Origin: Lentisphaerae bacterium RIFOXYA12_64_32
GTDB lineage: Bacteria > Verrucomicrobiota > Lentisphaeria > Oligosphaerales > YB12-FULL-65-16
Reading direction: 5' to 3'
DNA length: 53,115 nt
Assembly: GCA_001803235.1 (NCBI GenBank)
Contig: MHBL01000136.1
Span: forward strand, 1-53,115
Shown here: one piece after another, positions 31,626 through 40,212 of the stretch
Layout of the letters: the number at the start of each line of letters is the position of its first letter
How positions within the stretch are numbered: the stretch's first letter is position 1
Notes under the pieces: model-generated
The model's database searches: none
Seen by the model: the letters and a program-made list of their open reading frames with translations, nothing else
Told to the model about the DNA's origin: nothing
Program-made: the position numbers and the translations under genes

Positions 31626-34574
31626 ATGATGGTTCGCATTCTGGCGCTTCTCGTCTTTCCGGTGTTGGCGATCGCCTTCGTTTCGTCCTGCAAGACCTCG
31701 TCTCAAGACCCCGGCAAACAGGTTCAGGCGCCAGCGCCCACCCGTCCGTCATGGGCACCTGCGAAACGACCGTTGGTCTTCTGCCGCAGCCAGACGAAGT
31801 ACAACCATTACATGAACTATGTCTACAATCGAACCTGGATCGATCGGCCGCTCCTTTTCGACCGCGCCACTGGCCCTGGCCCGACGGATCCGAAACCTGG
31901 CTACGGCGGGACCCTCGCGAGCTTCGCCCAGGACATCCGCATCTCCCAGACGTACGGCATTGACGGGCTGGGCATGCTTCTCGGTTACAAGCGCATGGCG
32001 GAGAATGGCTTCGAGACGATAGACTTCGTCAACCGCGCCGCGCCGCAAGACTTCGCCCTGCTCTATGAGTTTTCAGGCGATCGAAGCCCCGTTGAGGAGA
32101 TGGTGGCCTACCAGGCGGAGTCGATCCGCCGGATGCTCGCCTGCAAGAACTCCGCCCGCCTGGACGGGAAGATCTTGATCTGCTCCTATGTGGCCGACAG
32201 CATTCCCGCGGAGAAATGGAACACTGTGCTCGGACGGTTGCGCGAGACAGTCGGCGACACGTTCATCTTCATCGCCGACATCGCCTGCCCATGGGTCGAG
32301 GCGTATGACAAGTACTGCGAGAACGGGCGCAGCGTGCCCGCCGCCGAGGCAAGAACCATTGAAGACAAGTTGCGCGCCTACCTTGAAGCCACGGATGGCA
32401 TCATGTTCGCCTTGCCTACCGTTGTCGGCGATTCCACGCATTACGACCGCCGCGCACCAAAAGACTTCTATGACCTGTTCGTAATTCCGCTGATCTGCAA
32501 ACTGCGCGATGACCCGGCGTACAGCCGGAAGTATTTTGGCGCCAAGGTGGCCCTCGCCTATGTGAACCATATGAGCGGCGTCACCAAGAGCGATGACGGC
32601 ACCAAGACTTTGCGCTATGGATTCGAAACGGCCATGAGGATACGGCCGGATGTCATCAACCTCCCCGAATGGAACGAGGTGAACGAGAACACCTGCTTCG
32701 AACCGACGGTGGCAAAGTCCTTTTCCACGCAACGGATACTCAAGTACTACATGCACGTGCTGAAAGACGAAGCACCAGCGCCCAACCCGGGAGACGACAT
32801 TGCCATCCCTAACCTGATCGTCAGCTATCGTCCATACCTCAAGCTCGGCGAACCGCTCGAGATCGAAGTGTTGAATGTGCCGGACAGCGCGGCGGCAAAC
32901 TCATGCGACGTCCGCCTCTGGTTGCGCGACATGAATGGGCGGGTGGTGAAGGAGTTCCCCCCGACGTCGCTGTCGACGACCGACCTCAAGGATGTCACGT
33001 TGCGACTGCCGACGGAGGATGTGCCAGACGCTGAATTGCTGCGCCCCGTCCTGGAAGTGAGACTTGGCGGCGGATCGGCATTGACGTTCGAGGAGGGGCT
33101 GCAGCCGATCCATGTCCGCGCCACATGGAATTGGAATTATCTTTGGACCAAGCAACCCCTGCGCGACCTGTGCCACCCCGGCAAGTCACTCTTCAAGGCG
33201 GCGGGCGGTGACGGCTTGACGCTGCCAGTGAAAGGCGGCCGCCTTCAGGGTGTGCTCGCGTGCGCCGAGAATCTGGCAGCCTTGGAGGTCTTGGAGGAGG
33301 GCGAGGAGATGTATGGCGTGGGACGAGAGAAAGAATATCCTTCCCTCGACACCCACACGCTCTTTCTTGTGACCTACCAGGGCAAAAGCGGCAAACCCTT
33401 CACCGGCAAGCTCTCCGTCAATGACGCGTCGTTTGAGCTATTGCCCAGTCCGGAGCGTGGGTACGCTTTTCACACAAGGAAGGACAATGCCGTTTTCGTG
33501 AACTTCAAGGCAAGCATCATGGGACCGCCCGCAGGCTTCTTCCTCGCCATCCCTTCGAAGGAGATCTCTCAAGGCGCGCTCGTTCTTGATTTCAACGCCA
33601 TCAAAGGGACAATCGCCTTGAGAACCGCCTGCGAGTTCGGCATGGCAGCGTTGACCGGGGAGGACGGTGTTTCCGTGGTGGTGCGCCCATGGACGTGGCT
33701 TCCGGACATACCGCCGCGCATCAACTCGCCGGAAGCGTCGTTTGACATCCCCTTCACGCCGCATGTGGAGGATGCGACTTACCACATGCGGGCGGTCACG
33801 ACCTCTGGCAAAACCTATCGCAGTCAGCCGCTGGTCTGCCGCGGCACACGGTCGGGCGAGAAGACGAAGCTGTCGGTGTACTCCGAAACCCGTTGCAAAC
33901 CCGTTGACGTGCGTGTTGACAAAGAACGCATTCCGGATCTTGCATGGGAGTTCAATCCGCTTGGCGGCGGCGTGCTCCCGTCCCGCAACGCGCCCCGCTG
34001 GAATGGCCAACTCGGCAGCGCCGTCCTCTATGGCGAGACGTTCCATTCCCGCAGTTACCCCCCCGAGACCCGTCAGACGGCACCGACGTGGGAGACCGAG
34101 GACGGAGCGCCCTGCCTGAAGTTCGACGGCGTGGGGACATTCGTCCATTTCCCCGCCGAAGCATTCCCCCGGGGAAGCTTCACCATCCACTTTGAATTCA
34201 AGCCGCTTTCCGACGGGAATCAAGTGCTTTTCACCCATCATGGCTCCCTCATCGGCTCCCTGACCTTGCGCATGGACAAGGGCCGCCTCACGGCCACGTT
34301 CGTGGACACCGAAGTGAACGAGCACCGCCTTGACCCGGAAGTTTCCGTGCCGATCGGCGAGTGGTCAGTCGTGGATGTCATGTACAACTTCCACACGTTC
34401 CGCATACGGGTGAACGGCAAGGAAGGGAAGCCTGTCCCTCTGATGGCAAGGGCTCTCTATCTTGGCCCGTGCGTTTTTGGCGGCTATCCCGTCTACGGCG
34501 AGTTTTACAAGGGCGCCCCGACGTTCTTCCGGGGATATCTGAGAGCGTTCCGCATCTCCCACCGCGCCGATTGA
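31626..34574 (+). CDS. Lipoprotein with GH71/GH99-like domain and C-terminal LamG-like domain
   Basis: The 982-residue protein has a short signal and a lipobox-like AFVSSC (Cys ~22). The first ~390 residues resemble GH71/GH99-type TIM barrels: a Q-D-I-x-x-x-Q-x-Y-G-I-D-G-L-G-M opening, LLYEFSGD, and LPEWNEVNEN near residue 350 as a candidate catalytic region. Beta domains follow. A concanavalin-like LamG domain (~815-980, CLKFDGVGTFVHFP and YLRAFRIS) ends the protein. GH71 enzymes cut alpha-1,3-glucan, but specificity here is unproven. AAGGAG seven bases upstream fixes ATG 31626. Confidence 0.7.
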   Translation: MMVRILALLVFPVLAIAFVSSCKTSSQDPGKQVQAPAPTRPSWAPAKRPLVFCRSQTKYNHYMNYVYNRTWIDRPLLFDRATGPGPTDPKPGYGGTLASFAQDIRISQTYGIDGLGMLLGYKRMAENGFETIDFVNRAAPQDFALLYEFSGDRSPVEEMVAYQAESIRRMLACKNSARLDGKILICSYVADSIPAEKWNTVLGRLRETVGDTFIFIADIACPWVEAYDKYCENGRSVPAAEARTIEDKLRAYLEATDGIMFALPTVVGDSTHYDRRAPKDFYDLFVIPLICKLRDDPAYSRKYFGAKVALAYVNHMSGVTKSDDGTKTLRYGFETAMRIRPDVINLPEWNEVNENTCFEPTVAKSFSTQRILKYYMHVLKDEAPAPNPGDDIAIPNLIVSYRPYLKLGEPLEIEVLNVPDSAAANSCDVRLWLRDMNGRVVKEFPPTSLSTTDLKDVTLRLPTEDVPDAELLRPVLEVRLGGGSALTFEEGLQPIHVRATWNWNYLWTKQPLRDLCHPGKSLFKAAGGDGLTLPVKGGRLQGVLACAENLAALEVLEEGEEMYGVGREKEYPSLDTHTLFLVTYQGKSGKPFTGKLSVNDASFELLPSPERGYAFHTRKDNAVFVNFKASIMGPPAGFFLAIPSKEISQGALVLDFNAIKGTIALRTACEFGMAALTGEDGVSVVVRPWTWLPDIPPRINSPEASFDIPFTPHVEDATYHMRAVTTSGKTYRSQPLVCRGTRSGEKTKLSVYSETRCKPVDVRVDKERIPDLAWEFNPLGGGVLPSRNAPRWNGQLGSAVLYGETFHSRSYPPETRQTAPTWETEDGAPCLKFDGVGTFVHFPAEAFPRGSFTIHFEFKPLSDGNQVLFTHHGSLIGSLTLRMDKGRLTATFVDTEVNEHRLDPEVSVPIGEWSVVDVMYNFHTFRIRVNGKEGKPVPLMARALYLGPCVFGGYPVYGEFYKGAPTFFRGYLRAFRISHRAD

Positions 34575-34694
34575 GAACCCAGGTCCCCGACTCGGCGGAC
34601 ACTTCGCCCCGCGCTACTTCACGGACACTTCCAGACCCTGATTGTCCACGATCACATTGAGGCTGGCGCGGAAGCGCGCGGGGCGGCGACCCGG

Positions 34695-35660
34695 TCATGT
34701 ACGGCGGCGCGCGCGTTTCCGCACCGTCGTTCCGGCTATCCTGGCGAAGCGCGGGAAAGGCGCCGGCGGCGCCCCCGACACTATCCACGCCACCGTGCGT
34801 TCGGCCACGCCGCGGAACGGATACTCCAGGGTTGTCAGGTCGGGGTAGATGGATCGGAATGTGCGGCTGTTGTCGACGCCCAGAACGGACACGTCCTGGG
34901 GCACACGGACACCCTTGGACTGCAGGATGCGGATGGCGACCATGGCGAGCCAGTCGTTGTGGCAGAACAGCGCGGTCGGCCGGTACGCGGCGAGTTCCTT
35001 CATGAGCCCGGCTTCGTCGACCGGCCGAAGAATGCGCGGGGTTTCGCCGAGCCGGGCCATGGCTTGTTCGTAGCCGCGGGCACGCGCGGCAATGGCGGAC
35101 GCGGGGCGCCGGTAGGTTAGATGCAGGATCCTGCGATGTCCGCAGTCGGCCAGGTACCGCACCGCGTCCCGGCCGGTCCGGACCTCATCCGGCGAAAGGA
35201 ACAGGTAATTGTCCGCGGCGGCGCACGGACTCAGGAACGAGATCAGCTTCATGTCCCGGGTCACTTTGCCGGGGATGCGAATCTGGTCCTCAGGCGGCAC
35301 GACGATGGCGGCTTTCATGCGCCGGGCGGCGAACTCCTCCAGGGCATCCACGAACTCCCCAGGATCGGCGGCCGTGGTGAACAGCAGGCGCAGTCCGGCC
35401 CGGCCCAGTGCGGCTTTCACCTCGTTCATCAGGTCCATAAAGAAGACGCCCGACACCGAGGGAATGATAGCGCCGGCCATGCGCGTTTCCCCGGTCATCA
35501 GCTCGCGCGCGGCGGGATTAGGCGAGTAACCGTGCTGCGCCGCCGCGTCCAGGATGCGGCGCTTCGTGTCCGGATTCACGCCCGGCCGGTCATGCAGGGC
35601 CCGGTCAACCGTGCCCTGCGACACGCCGCAGATTCTGGCCAGTTCAAGGGAGCTGATCAT
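34695..35660 (-). CDS. LacI-family transcriptional regulator
   Basis: The 321-residue protein has the LacI helix-turn-helix ISSLELARICGVSQGTVDRA and hinge helix NPAARELMTGETRMAGAIIP, then a periplasmic-binding-protein-like effector domain (FCHNDWLAMVAIRILQSKG, VSVLGVDNS). GGAGG eight bases upstream supports ATG 35660; a longer frame to 35804 is leader sequence. It lies just downstream of GH116 on the same strand and probably represses the GH116 promoter, where a symmetric site is visible. The C-terminus is Arg-rich. Confidence 0.9.
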   Translation of the reverse strand: MISSLELARICGVSQGTVDRALHDRPGVNPDTKRRILDAAAQHGYSPNPAARELMTGETRMAGAIIPSVSGVFFMDLMNEVKAALGRAGLRLLFTTAADPGEFVDALEEFAARRMKAAIVVPPEDQIRIPGKVTRDMKLISFLSPCAAADNYLFLSPDEVRTGRDAVRYLADCGHRRILHLTYRRPASAIAARARGYEQAMARLGETPRILRPVDEAGLMKELAAYRPTALFCHNDWLAMVAIRILQSKGVRVPQDVSVLGVDNSRTFRSIYPDLTTLEYPFRGVAERTVAWIVSGAPPAPFPRFARIAGTTVRKRARRRT

Positions 35661-35707
35661 GCCGCAATCCTCCAGCCTGTGCGGGTAAATCCGGCCACGG
35701 CCCCGCT

Positions 35708-35833
35708 CGTAGTGGTGTCGCAGTCCCGGCGGTGGTCCGCCGGGCAAGACACCATCCCCACGCCGCGCCGCCGCAACACGCCGGATGGGCTCTTGGCGCT
35801 CCACTTCGTTCCGTGCACTGCGAGCCCACTACG
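35708..35833. repeat. 126-bp segment with 16-bp inverted ends
   Basis: CGTAGTGGTGTCGCAG (35708) and CTGCGAGCCCACTACG (35818) pair at 14 of 16 positions. It fills the gap between the GH116 stop and the LacI leader. No direct flanking repeat was found. Confidence 0.5.
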
Positions 35834-35874
35834 AACAGGCGCATCCTAATGTCCACGACGGGTCATTTTCCCTC

Positions 35875-38364
35875 TCAGGTTTTACCCGCACAGGTCACGA
35901 TCTTCTCGACCTCGATGGTTCCGCCCTTGACTTCCACAAACGGTTTTCCGTCCTTGATGCCCACAGTGCCAAACCCGGTAGCGGTGGCGAGGAAGGCGCG
36001 GAAATCGCCCTTCACGGCAGGGGCCAGGTGCAGGGTCTTCTCGACCGCGTCGTACCGGGCGCCGCTGAGCGCCTGGAGCAGACCATAGGAGGACATGGCC
36101 CGGGCGTACCAGTGCCCGCACTCGTACTCGTTGAACGGGTTCCGGACCCGGCCGTCATAGCGGTCGCGAACCGCCTGGACGATCTTCAAGCCTTCCCTGA
36201 CCCGGCCGAGCATGATCAGGTGCGATGCGACCTGGTACTCGATGCCGGTCCAGACTTCGTCACTGTAGACAAACGGCAACGCGGGTTTGCCGCCGTCGGG
36301 CCAGGAACAAAGCAGCAACCCTGCCTCGTCGCCGAAGGCGTACGTGGGACGCTGCGGGTTCGAGTGCGCCGAGAGGTCGCTCTTGAAGTTGTGCCTGAAG
36401 ATGGAGGCGAGGTGCTTCTTCACCTTGGCGCGACTCAGCGTCGAGTCGACGCCGGCGCAACGCGCGATCCAGTCGCCGAGCACGCCGTCGGAGAGGCAGC
36501 CGCCGCCGTACTGGTACTTCGGGCCTTCATTCCGAAGCAGTTCCAAGGCTTCGGCCGAGTAGCCGCTGTCGCCCCCCGCGAGCGTCTTGAACTGCGCCGG
36601 GTCGGGCGCGCGCAAACCCTGCCACTGCGTCTTCTGGACGAAGTACCGGCCGTTCCACAGTTCGGACTCCATGCGTTTGCGGCCCTTGCCGAGGATCGAC
36701 GCGAAGAGCGTGACGTCGTCGCCGCATGCCTTGCCCATGACCGCCGCGGCCGCCAGGGCGCCGAGGTAGAAACTGGTGCACATGCCATCCGCGCCCCAGA
36801 ACTCGATGTCGTAGGTGTTGTGGTGCGGTTCGACAAGCGTGCCGTTGTGATCCGGATCCCAGGTCTCAATGCAGTAGAGGAGGCTCTGACGGACCCTGGG
36901 CCACATTGACTTGAGCCAGGCGGTGTCGCCGCTGATCCGCCACTCACGGTGGACCTTCATGATCCCGCCCAATTGGCCATCGGCAGCCGCGTGCGAACCG
37001 TGGTCGACCGGGCGGATGGGCAGGCTGGACCGGAAGTTCTGATGCCCGCGCGCGTCCTGGCTCACGTTGAACTCCGTCTCGCGCAGCGAACGTTCCAGGG
37101 CCGGGAACAGATGCGGCATGGCCTGGGCATAGTTCCAGACGTGGGTGCAACTGCCGTGGCAGCACCCGCCGCCGTCGCAGCAGCCTTCCCAACCCCAGAA
37201 CCGGCCGTCGACCTGGCGCAGGCAGGTGGGCGACTTGAGGATGGTGAGGTTGGCGGCCACGGCCTCCACGGCTTCCGCGGGTAAGGTGGTGTCGTAGAAG
37301 CACTGACTGAAACAGGCGCTCTCGGCACGGAGCCGGGCGTGGTTCTGGCGCCAGAACGCGGTGACATCGTCAATGGAACCGAATCGTCCGGCATACCAGG
37401 GGACATAGGTTTCGGACGTTGGCTTCTGTTCCGCGGCGTTGCAGGAGCAGGTGCCGCCGCAGGCGGACGCAGCGGCTGGTTTGGGGTCGGCGCCGCAGCG
37501 GACATCGCTGCGCGGAACGTACCAACTGCCGAGAACCCGAATGGTCCTGGCCTCGCCCGGGTTGAGCGAGAACGGAAGATAGATGCTGGCGCCGTTGCCG
37601 GGTTTTCCGTCCGCGTGCGCGGCACGCGCCGGGGCGCCGCCGTCCACGACCGTGCGCCACAACATGGTCAGCGGATCGAACCAGCCGCCCCGGAACCAGG
37701 CGCAGTCCGCACGCGCCGCCGGGTCGTCCACAACCACCGAGAAGCAGCCTTCCGCCGCCGGCTTCTCCGCAACGGGCGGCTGCACCAGTACAAACCCGTT
37801 CTCCTGCGCCCGGACGAACGCGCCCGAGTCTCGGCCCGCGCCCATGAAATTCACCGAGTGGAAGGAATAGACGGCGTCCACGGTGGCGGCGGATGGATTC
37901 GTCACCGTGTATTCCAGGGCGAACACCGGCAGGCTGGCGGAGTCCGCGTCACCGGGGACGAACGGACTCCAGCCGGTCAGTTCCACGGTGACCGGCATGG
38001 CGACGTCCGCAAGTCGGACGGTCGCGAACGGAAACCGGGCCTCGAACGAGCAGTCGGCGAACCGCGGCAACCCGGCGGCACACCCGCCCTTGCGCCCGTT
38101 GCCGCTTCCCGGCTCGCCGAACGCCTTCCACTTCGGGACCGGCCCTTCAAGCACTCGCGCCGTCGGCGCCCCGTTCACGAACAGCGCAGAAAACATCATC
38201 GGTTCGTTGAACACCTCCGGCTTGTGCCGCAACGAGACGTGGGAGAGAGCCCCCGTCCCTTCCAGACACACCATCCCGGCCCCGATGCCGCCCATGGGGA
38301 ACGCCACGCGGTTGAGGTTCTCGCCCGTGTAGACGCTGTTGTAGACCTTCCTGCTCTTCTTCAT
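35875..38364 (-). CDS. GH116 family glycoside hydrolase (GBA2-like beta-glycosidase)
   Basis: The 829-residue protein has the GBA2 N-terminal beta domain, opening NRVAFPMGGIGAGMVCLEGT, and a catalytic (alpha/alpha)6 domain. HHNTYDIEFWG holds Glu521, matching the GH116 nucleophile region, and YSDEVWTGIEY holds Asp702, matching the acid/base region. Cys-rich stretches CGGTCSC and CCDGGGCCHGSC lie near the active-site loops. No signal peptide was seen, so it is probably cytoplasmic, cutting beta-glucosides or beta-xylosides. ATG 38364 was chosen because GGAG is nine bases upstream; an ATG nine bases earlier is too close to it. Confidence 0.9.
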   Translation of the reverse strand: MKKSRKVYNSVYTGENLNRVAFPMGGIGAGMVCLEGTGALSHVSLRHKPEVFNEPMMFSALFVNGAPTARVLEGPVPKWKAFGEPGSGNGRKGGCAAGLPRFADCSFEARFPFATVRLADVAMPVTVELTGWSPFVPGDADSASLPVFALEYTVTNPSAATVDAVYSFHSVNFMGAGRDSGAFVRAQENGFVLVQPPVAEKPAAEGCFSVVVDDPAARADCAWFRGGWFDPLTMLWRTVVDGGAPARAAHADGKPGNGASIYLPFSLNPGEARTIRVLGSWYVPRSDVRCGADPKPAAASACGGTCSCNAAEQKPTSETYVPWYAGRFGSIDDVTAFWRQNHARLRAESACFSQCFYDTTLPAEAVEAVAANLTILKSPTCLRQVDGRFWGWEGCCDGGGCCHGSCTHVWNYAQAMPHLFPALERSLRETEFNVSQDARGHQNFRSSLPIRPVDHGSHAAADGQLGGIMKVHREWRISGDTAWLKSMWPRVRQSLLYCIETWDPDHNGTLVEPHHNTYDIEFWGADGMCTSFYLGALAAAAVMGKACGDDVTLFASILGKGRKRMESELWNGRYFVQKTQWQGLRAPDPAQFKTLAGGDSGYSAEALELLRNEGPKYQYGGGCLSDGVLGDWIARCAGVDSTLSRAKVKKHLASIFRHNFKSDLSAHSNPQRPTYAFGDEAGLLLCSWPDGGKPALPFVYSDEVWTGIEYQVASHLIMLGRVREGLKIVQAVRDRYDGRVRNPFNEYECGHWYARAMSSYGLLQALSGARYDAVEKTLHLAPAVKGDFRAFLATATGFGTVGIKDGKPFVEVKGGTIEVEKIVTCAGKT

Positions 38365-38413
38365 CGCCGCCATCTCCAATCGAGGTTGATTGCGCCCGAA
38401 AAGTACATTCGGC

Positions 38414-38460
38414 CGTGTAACTACACGATAGAGTGTACAATCTGTCCCGCGAATTGTCAA
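38414..38460 (-). promoter_or_regulatory. GH116 promoter with symmetric operator
   Basis: On the minus strand TTGACA (38460-38455), 17 bases, TACACT (38437-38432). CGTGTA-GT-TACACG (38427-38414) lies around the transcription start and is a plausible LacI-type operator for the regulator at 34695. Confidence 0.7.
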
Positions 38461-38480
38461 GGGCAGGGGGCGTTGTGGGG

Positions 38481-38635
38481 TAATGCGTCAGTCGCGGGTG
38501 GAGATAAGGTCGAAGTCTGACCTGGGCTGACGCCTAAAGTGGTCGGAGCGGCTCGCTCCGACACCCGCGGGAGCGAGCCGCTCCCGCCACGTTGGCCATC
38601 TACCGCCCAACCGTGCACCCGCGACTGACGCATTA
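38481..38635. mobile_element. Non-autonomous element P with 20-bp perfect ends and 10-bp target duplication
   Basis: Ends TAATGCGTCAGTCGCGGGTG and its exact complement. The 10-bp CGTTGTGGGG is duplicated directly on both sides (38471-38480 and 38636-38645). The 155-bp body carries a GGAGCGGCTCGCTCC hairpin block also present at 53079-53115. No coding capacity. It lies just upstream of the GH116 promoter. Confidence 0.95.
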
Positions 38636-38768
38636 CGTTGTGGGGCGGGTTGCTGAACTCCCAGGCGAAAGGTCGAAGATCCCGAAGACATCGAAGATCT
38701 CGACCATCGCGACCAGGCCCGGCTCGGACGCGCGCGGGCCGCCGCAACCCGAACCGGCCCGGCCGCGG

Positions 38769-39974
38769 TCAGTTCGCCGGCGGTCCGATCCTCTTGATCT
38801 CGTACGTGCCAGGCCCGTCGCAGGTGACCTTGAACTCGTCCTTGTCGAGGTCGTAGTCGAGAGTTGCCGTCTTGTCGATGGAATCGAGGACCACGGAGAA
38901 CGCCTTGGTGAAAAGGTAGCCGCCCACAATCATCCGGCCTTGACGCGGGATGGTCACCGGGGTGGTGTGTCGGACGCGATTCTCCTCGCTCTCGCGCGAG
39001 AACAGGGCCAACTGCTCTTTCGTCGCCCTGCCCCAGTGATCGTTCGTGCCCACATTCGGAAGCTCGCGGTAGGTGACCAGGCTGTCCTTGCCGAGTTCTT
39101 TCGCGCGGGCCACGTAGGCACGGGCGTGATCCGCCGGCACGCGGATGTCGGTCTCGCCGTGGACCATGTACAGCGACGTGCACAGGTTCTCGAGCAGGTT
39201 CAGTCCGCTGCGGGCCCGATACGCCAGGGGCTCCTGATCCGGCGACCGGCCAATCCACACGTCCATCTCGTCGCGGAATTCACCGACCTTGTCATTCCGG
39301 TACCAGAGCGCGTAGTCCGAGATGCCGCACTGCGCCGTGCAGGCGGCAAAAAAGTCCGGGAACTTGCCGATGATGGCATAGGCGTTGCCGCCGCCGCCGC
39401 TGCCGGCCTCGAAGTAGACCACGTCCGGTTCCGCGACCAGCTCGCGGTAGAATACCTTGGCGTAGTTGACCGCGTCGATGACGTCGTACAATTCCCAGCC
39501 ATTGCAGTCCTGTTTCCCCTCCGAGAACTTGCGTCCCCGCATGTCGACGGCGAGGCGCAGGTACTTGCCCGCGGGCTTGTCCAGGTACGAAAACCCGCCG
39601 ATGTCCATGTGCCAGCCGTGCGTGCCGGCCAGGATGTGGGAAGGCTTTGCCGGCTTGGTGACGAGCATGGCGAGTTTCAGGCCCGGCGTGCGTGTCGATT
39701 CGTAGTAGACCAGGTCCCGGCCCGGCGAGTACTGGTTCTTCTCGCTGATCTTGATGTCCTTGCCGGTCAGGTCCGGCATGTAACGCTTGTCGCTGGCCTT
39801 GTCGGGGCTGGCGCTCTTTACCTCGTTCACGATGTAGTTGTTGTCGTTCATGGGCTTGCCTTGGTCCTCCTTGTCCGCAGCGCCTGCCAACGCGGCCGCC
39901 AAGCCTGCCACAGCCGCAGCCTGCAGCACGCGGATGATACACGCCTTGGTTCTTGGTCCTCTGTTCGATCTCAC
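38769..39974 (-). CDS. Secreted alpha/beta-hydrolase (prolyl-oligopeptidase/acetylxylan-esterase-like)
   Basis: The 401-residue protein has a signal-like N-terminus ending near LAGAA. The core reads YFEAGSGGGGNAYAIIG, where Ser in AGSGG is the candidate nucleophile. GETDIRVP gives the Asp and NVGTNDHWG the His, a full triad in alpha/beta-hydrolase order. The nucleophile elbow G-S-G rather than G-x-S-x-G is unusual. A C-terminal beta strand region follows. It may remove acyl groups from the polysaccharide. It starts with GTG at 39974, seven bases after AGGAG. Confidence 0.7.
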   Translation of the reverse strand: MRSNRGPRTKACIIRVLQAAAVAGLAAALAGAADKEDQGKPMNDNNYIVNEVKSASPDKASDKRYMPDLTGKDIKISEKNQYSPGRDLVYYESTRTPGLKLAMLVTKPAKPSHILAGTHGWHMDIGGFSYLDKPAGKYLRLAVDMRGRKFSEGKQDCNGWELYDVIDAVNYAKVFYRELVAEPDVVYFEAGSGGGGNAYAIIGKFPDFFAACTAQCGISDYALWYRNDKVGEFRDEMDVWIGRSPDQEPLAYRARSGLNLLENLCTSLYMVHGETDIRVPADHARAYVARAKELGKDSLVTYRELPNVGTNDHWGRATKEQLALFSRESEENRVRHTTPVTIPRQGRMIVGGYLFTKAFSVVLDSIDKTATLDYDLDKDEFKVTCDGPGTYEIKRIGPPAN

Positions 39975-40212
39975 GTCGTGTACTCCTGGCGAAGCGGCGT
40001 TTCGGGTGCCGATCGCCTAATATACGACAGTTCCACCGCGGGGCTGCCATGTGCTGCGCGGCGGCTTGTAGTGCGGCAGCGAGCGGTAACGGAAGATGAC
40101 GTCTCCGTGTCTGATGGCTTCTGGTTCGCGGGGTGCCGCCTCGCCGCGGAAGACAGGCCGGCGAGACGCCGGCGCTCCAGGTTCTGGGCCTCCTGCGAAA
40201 TGGCGATTGCGC

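Noticed and set aside
34600..34690. A short minus-strand peptide tail (SLNVIVDNQGLEVSVK) after the LacI stop
   Set aside because: About 20 sensible residues only, with no start, no partner frame and no family match; too little to call a gene remnant.
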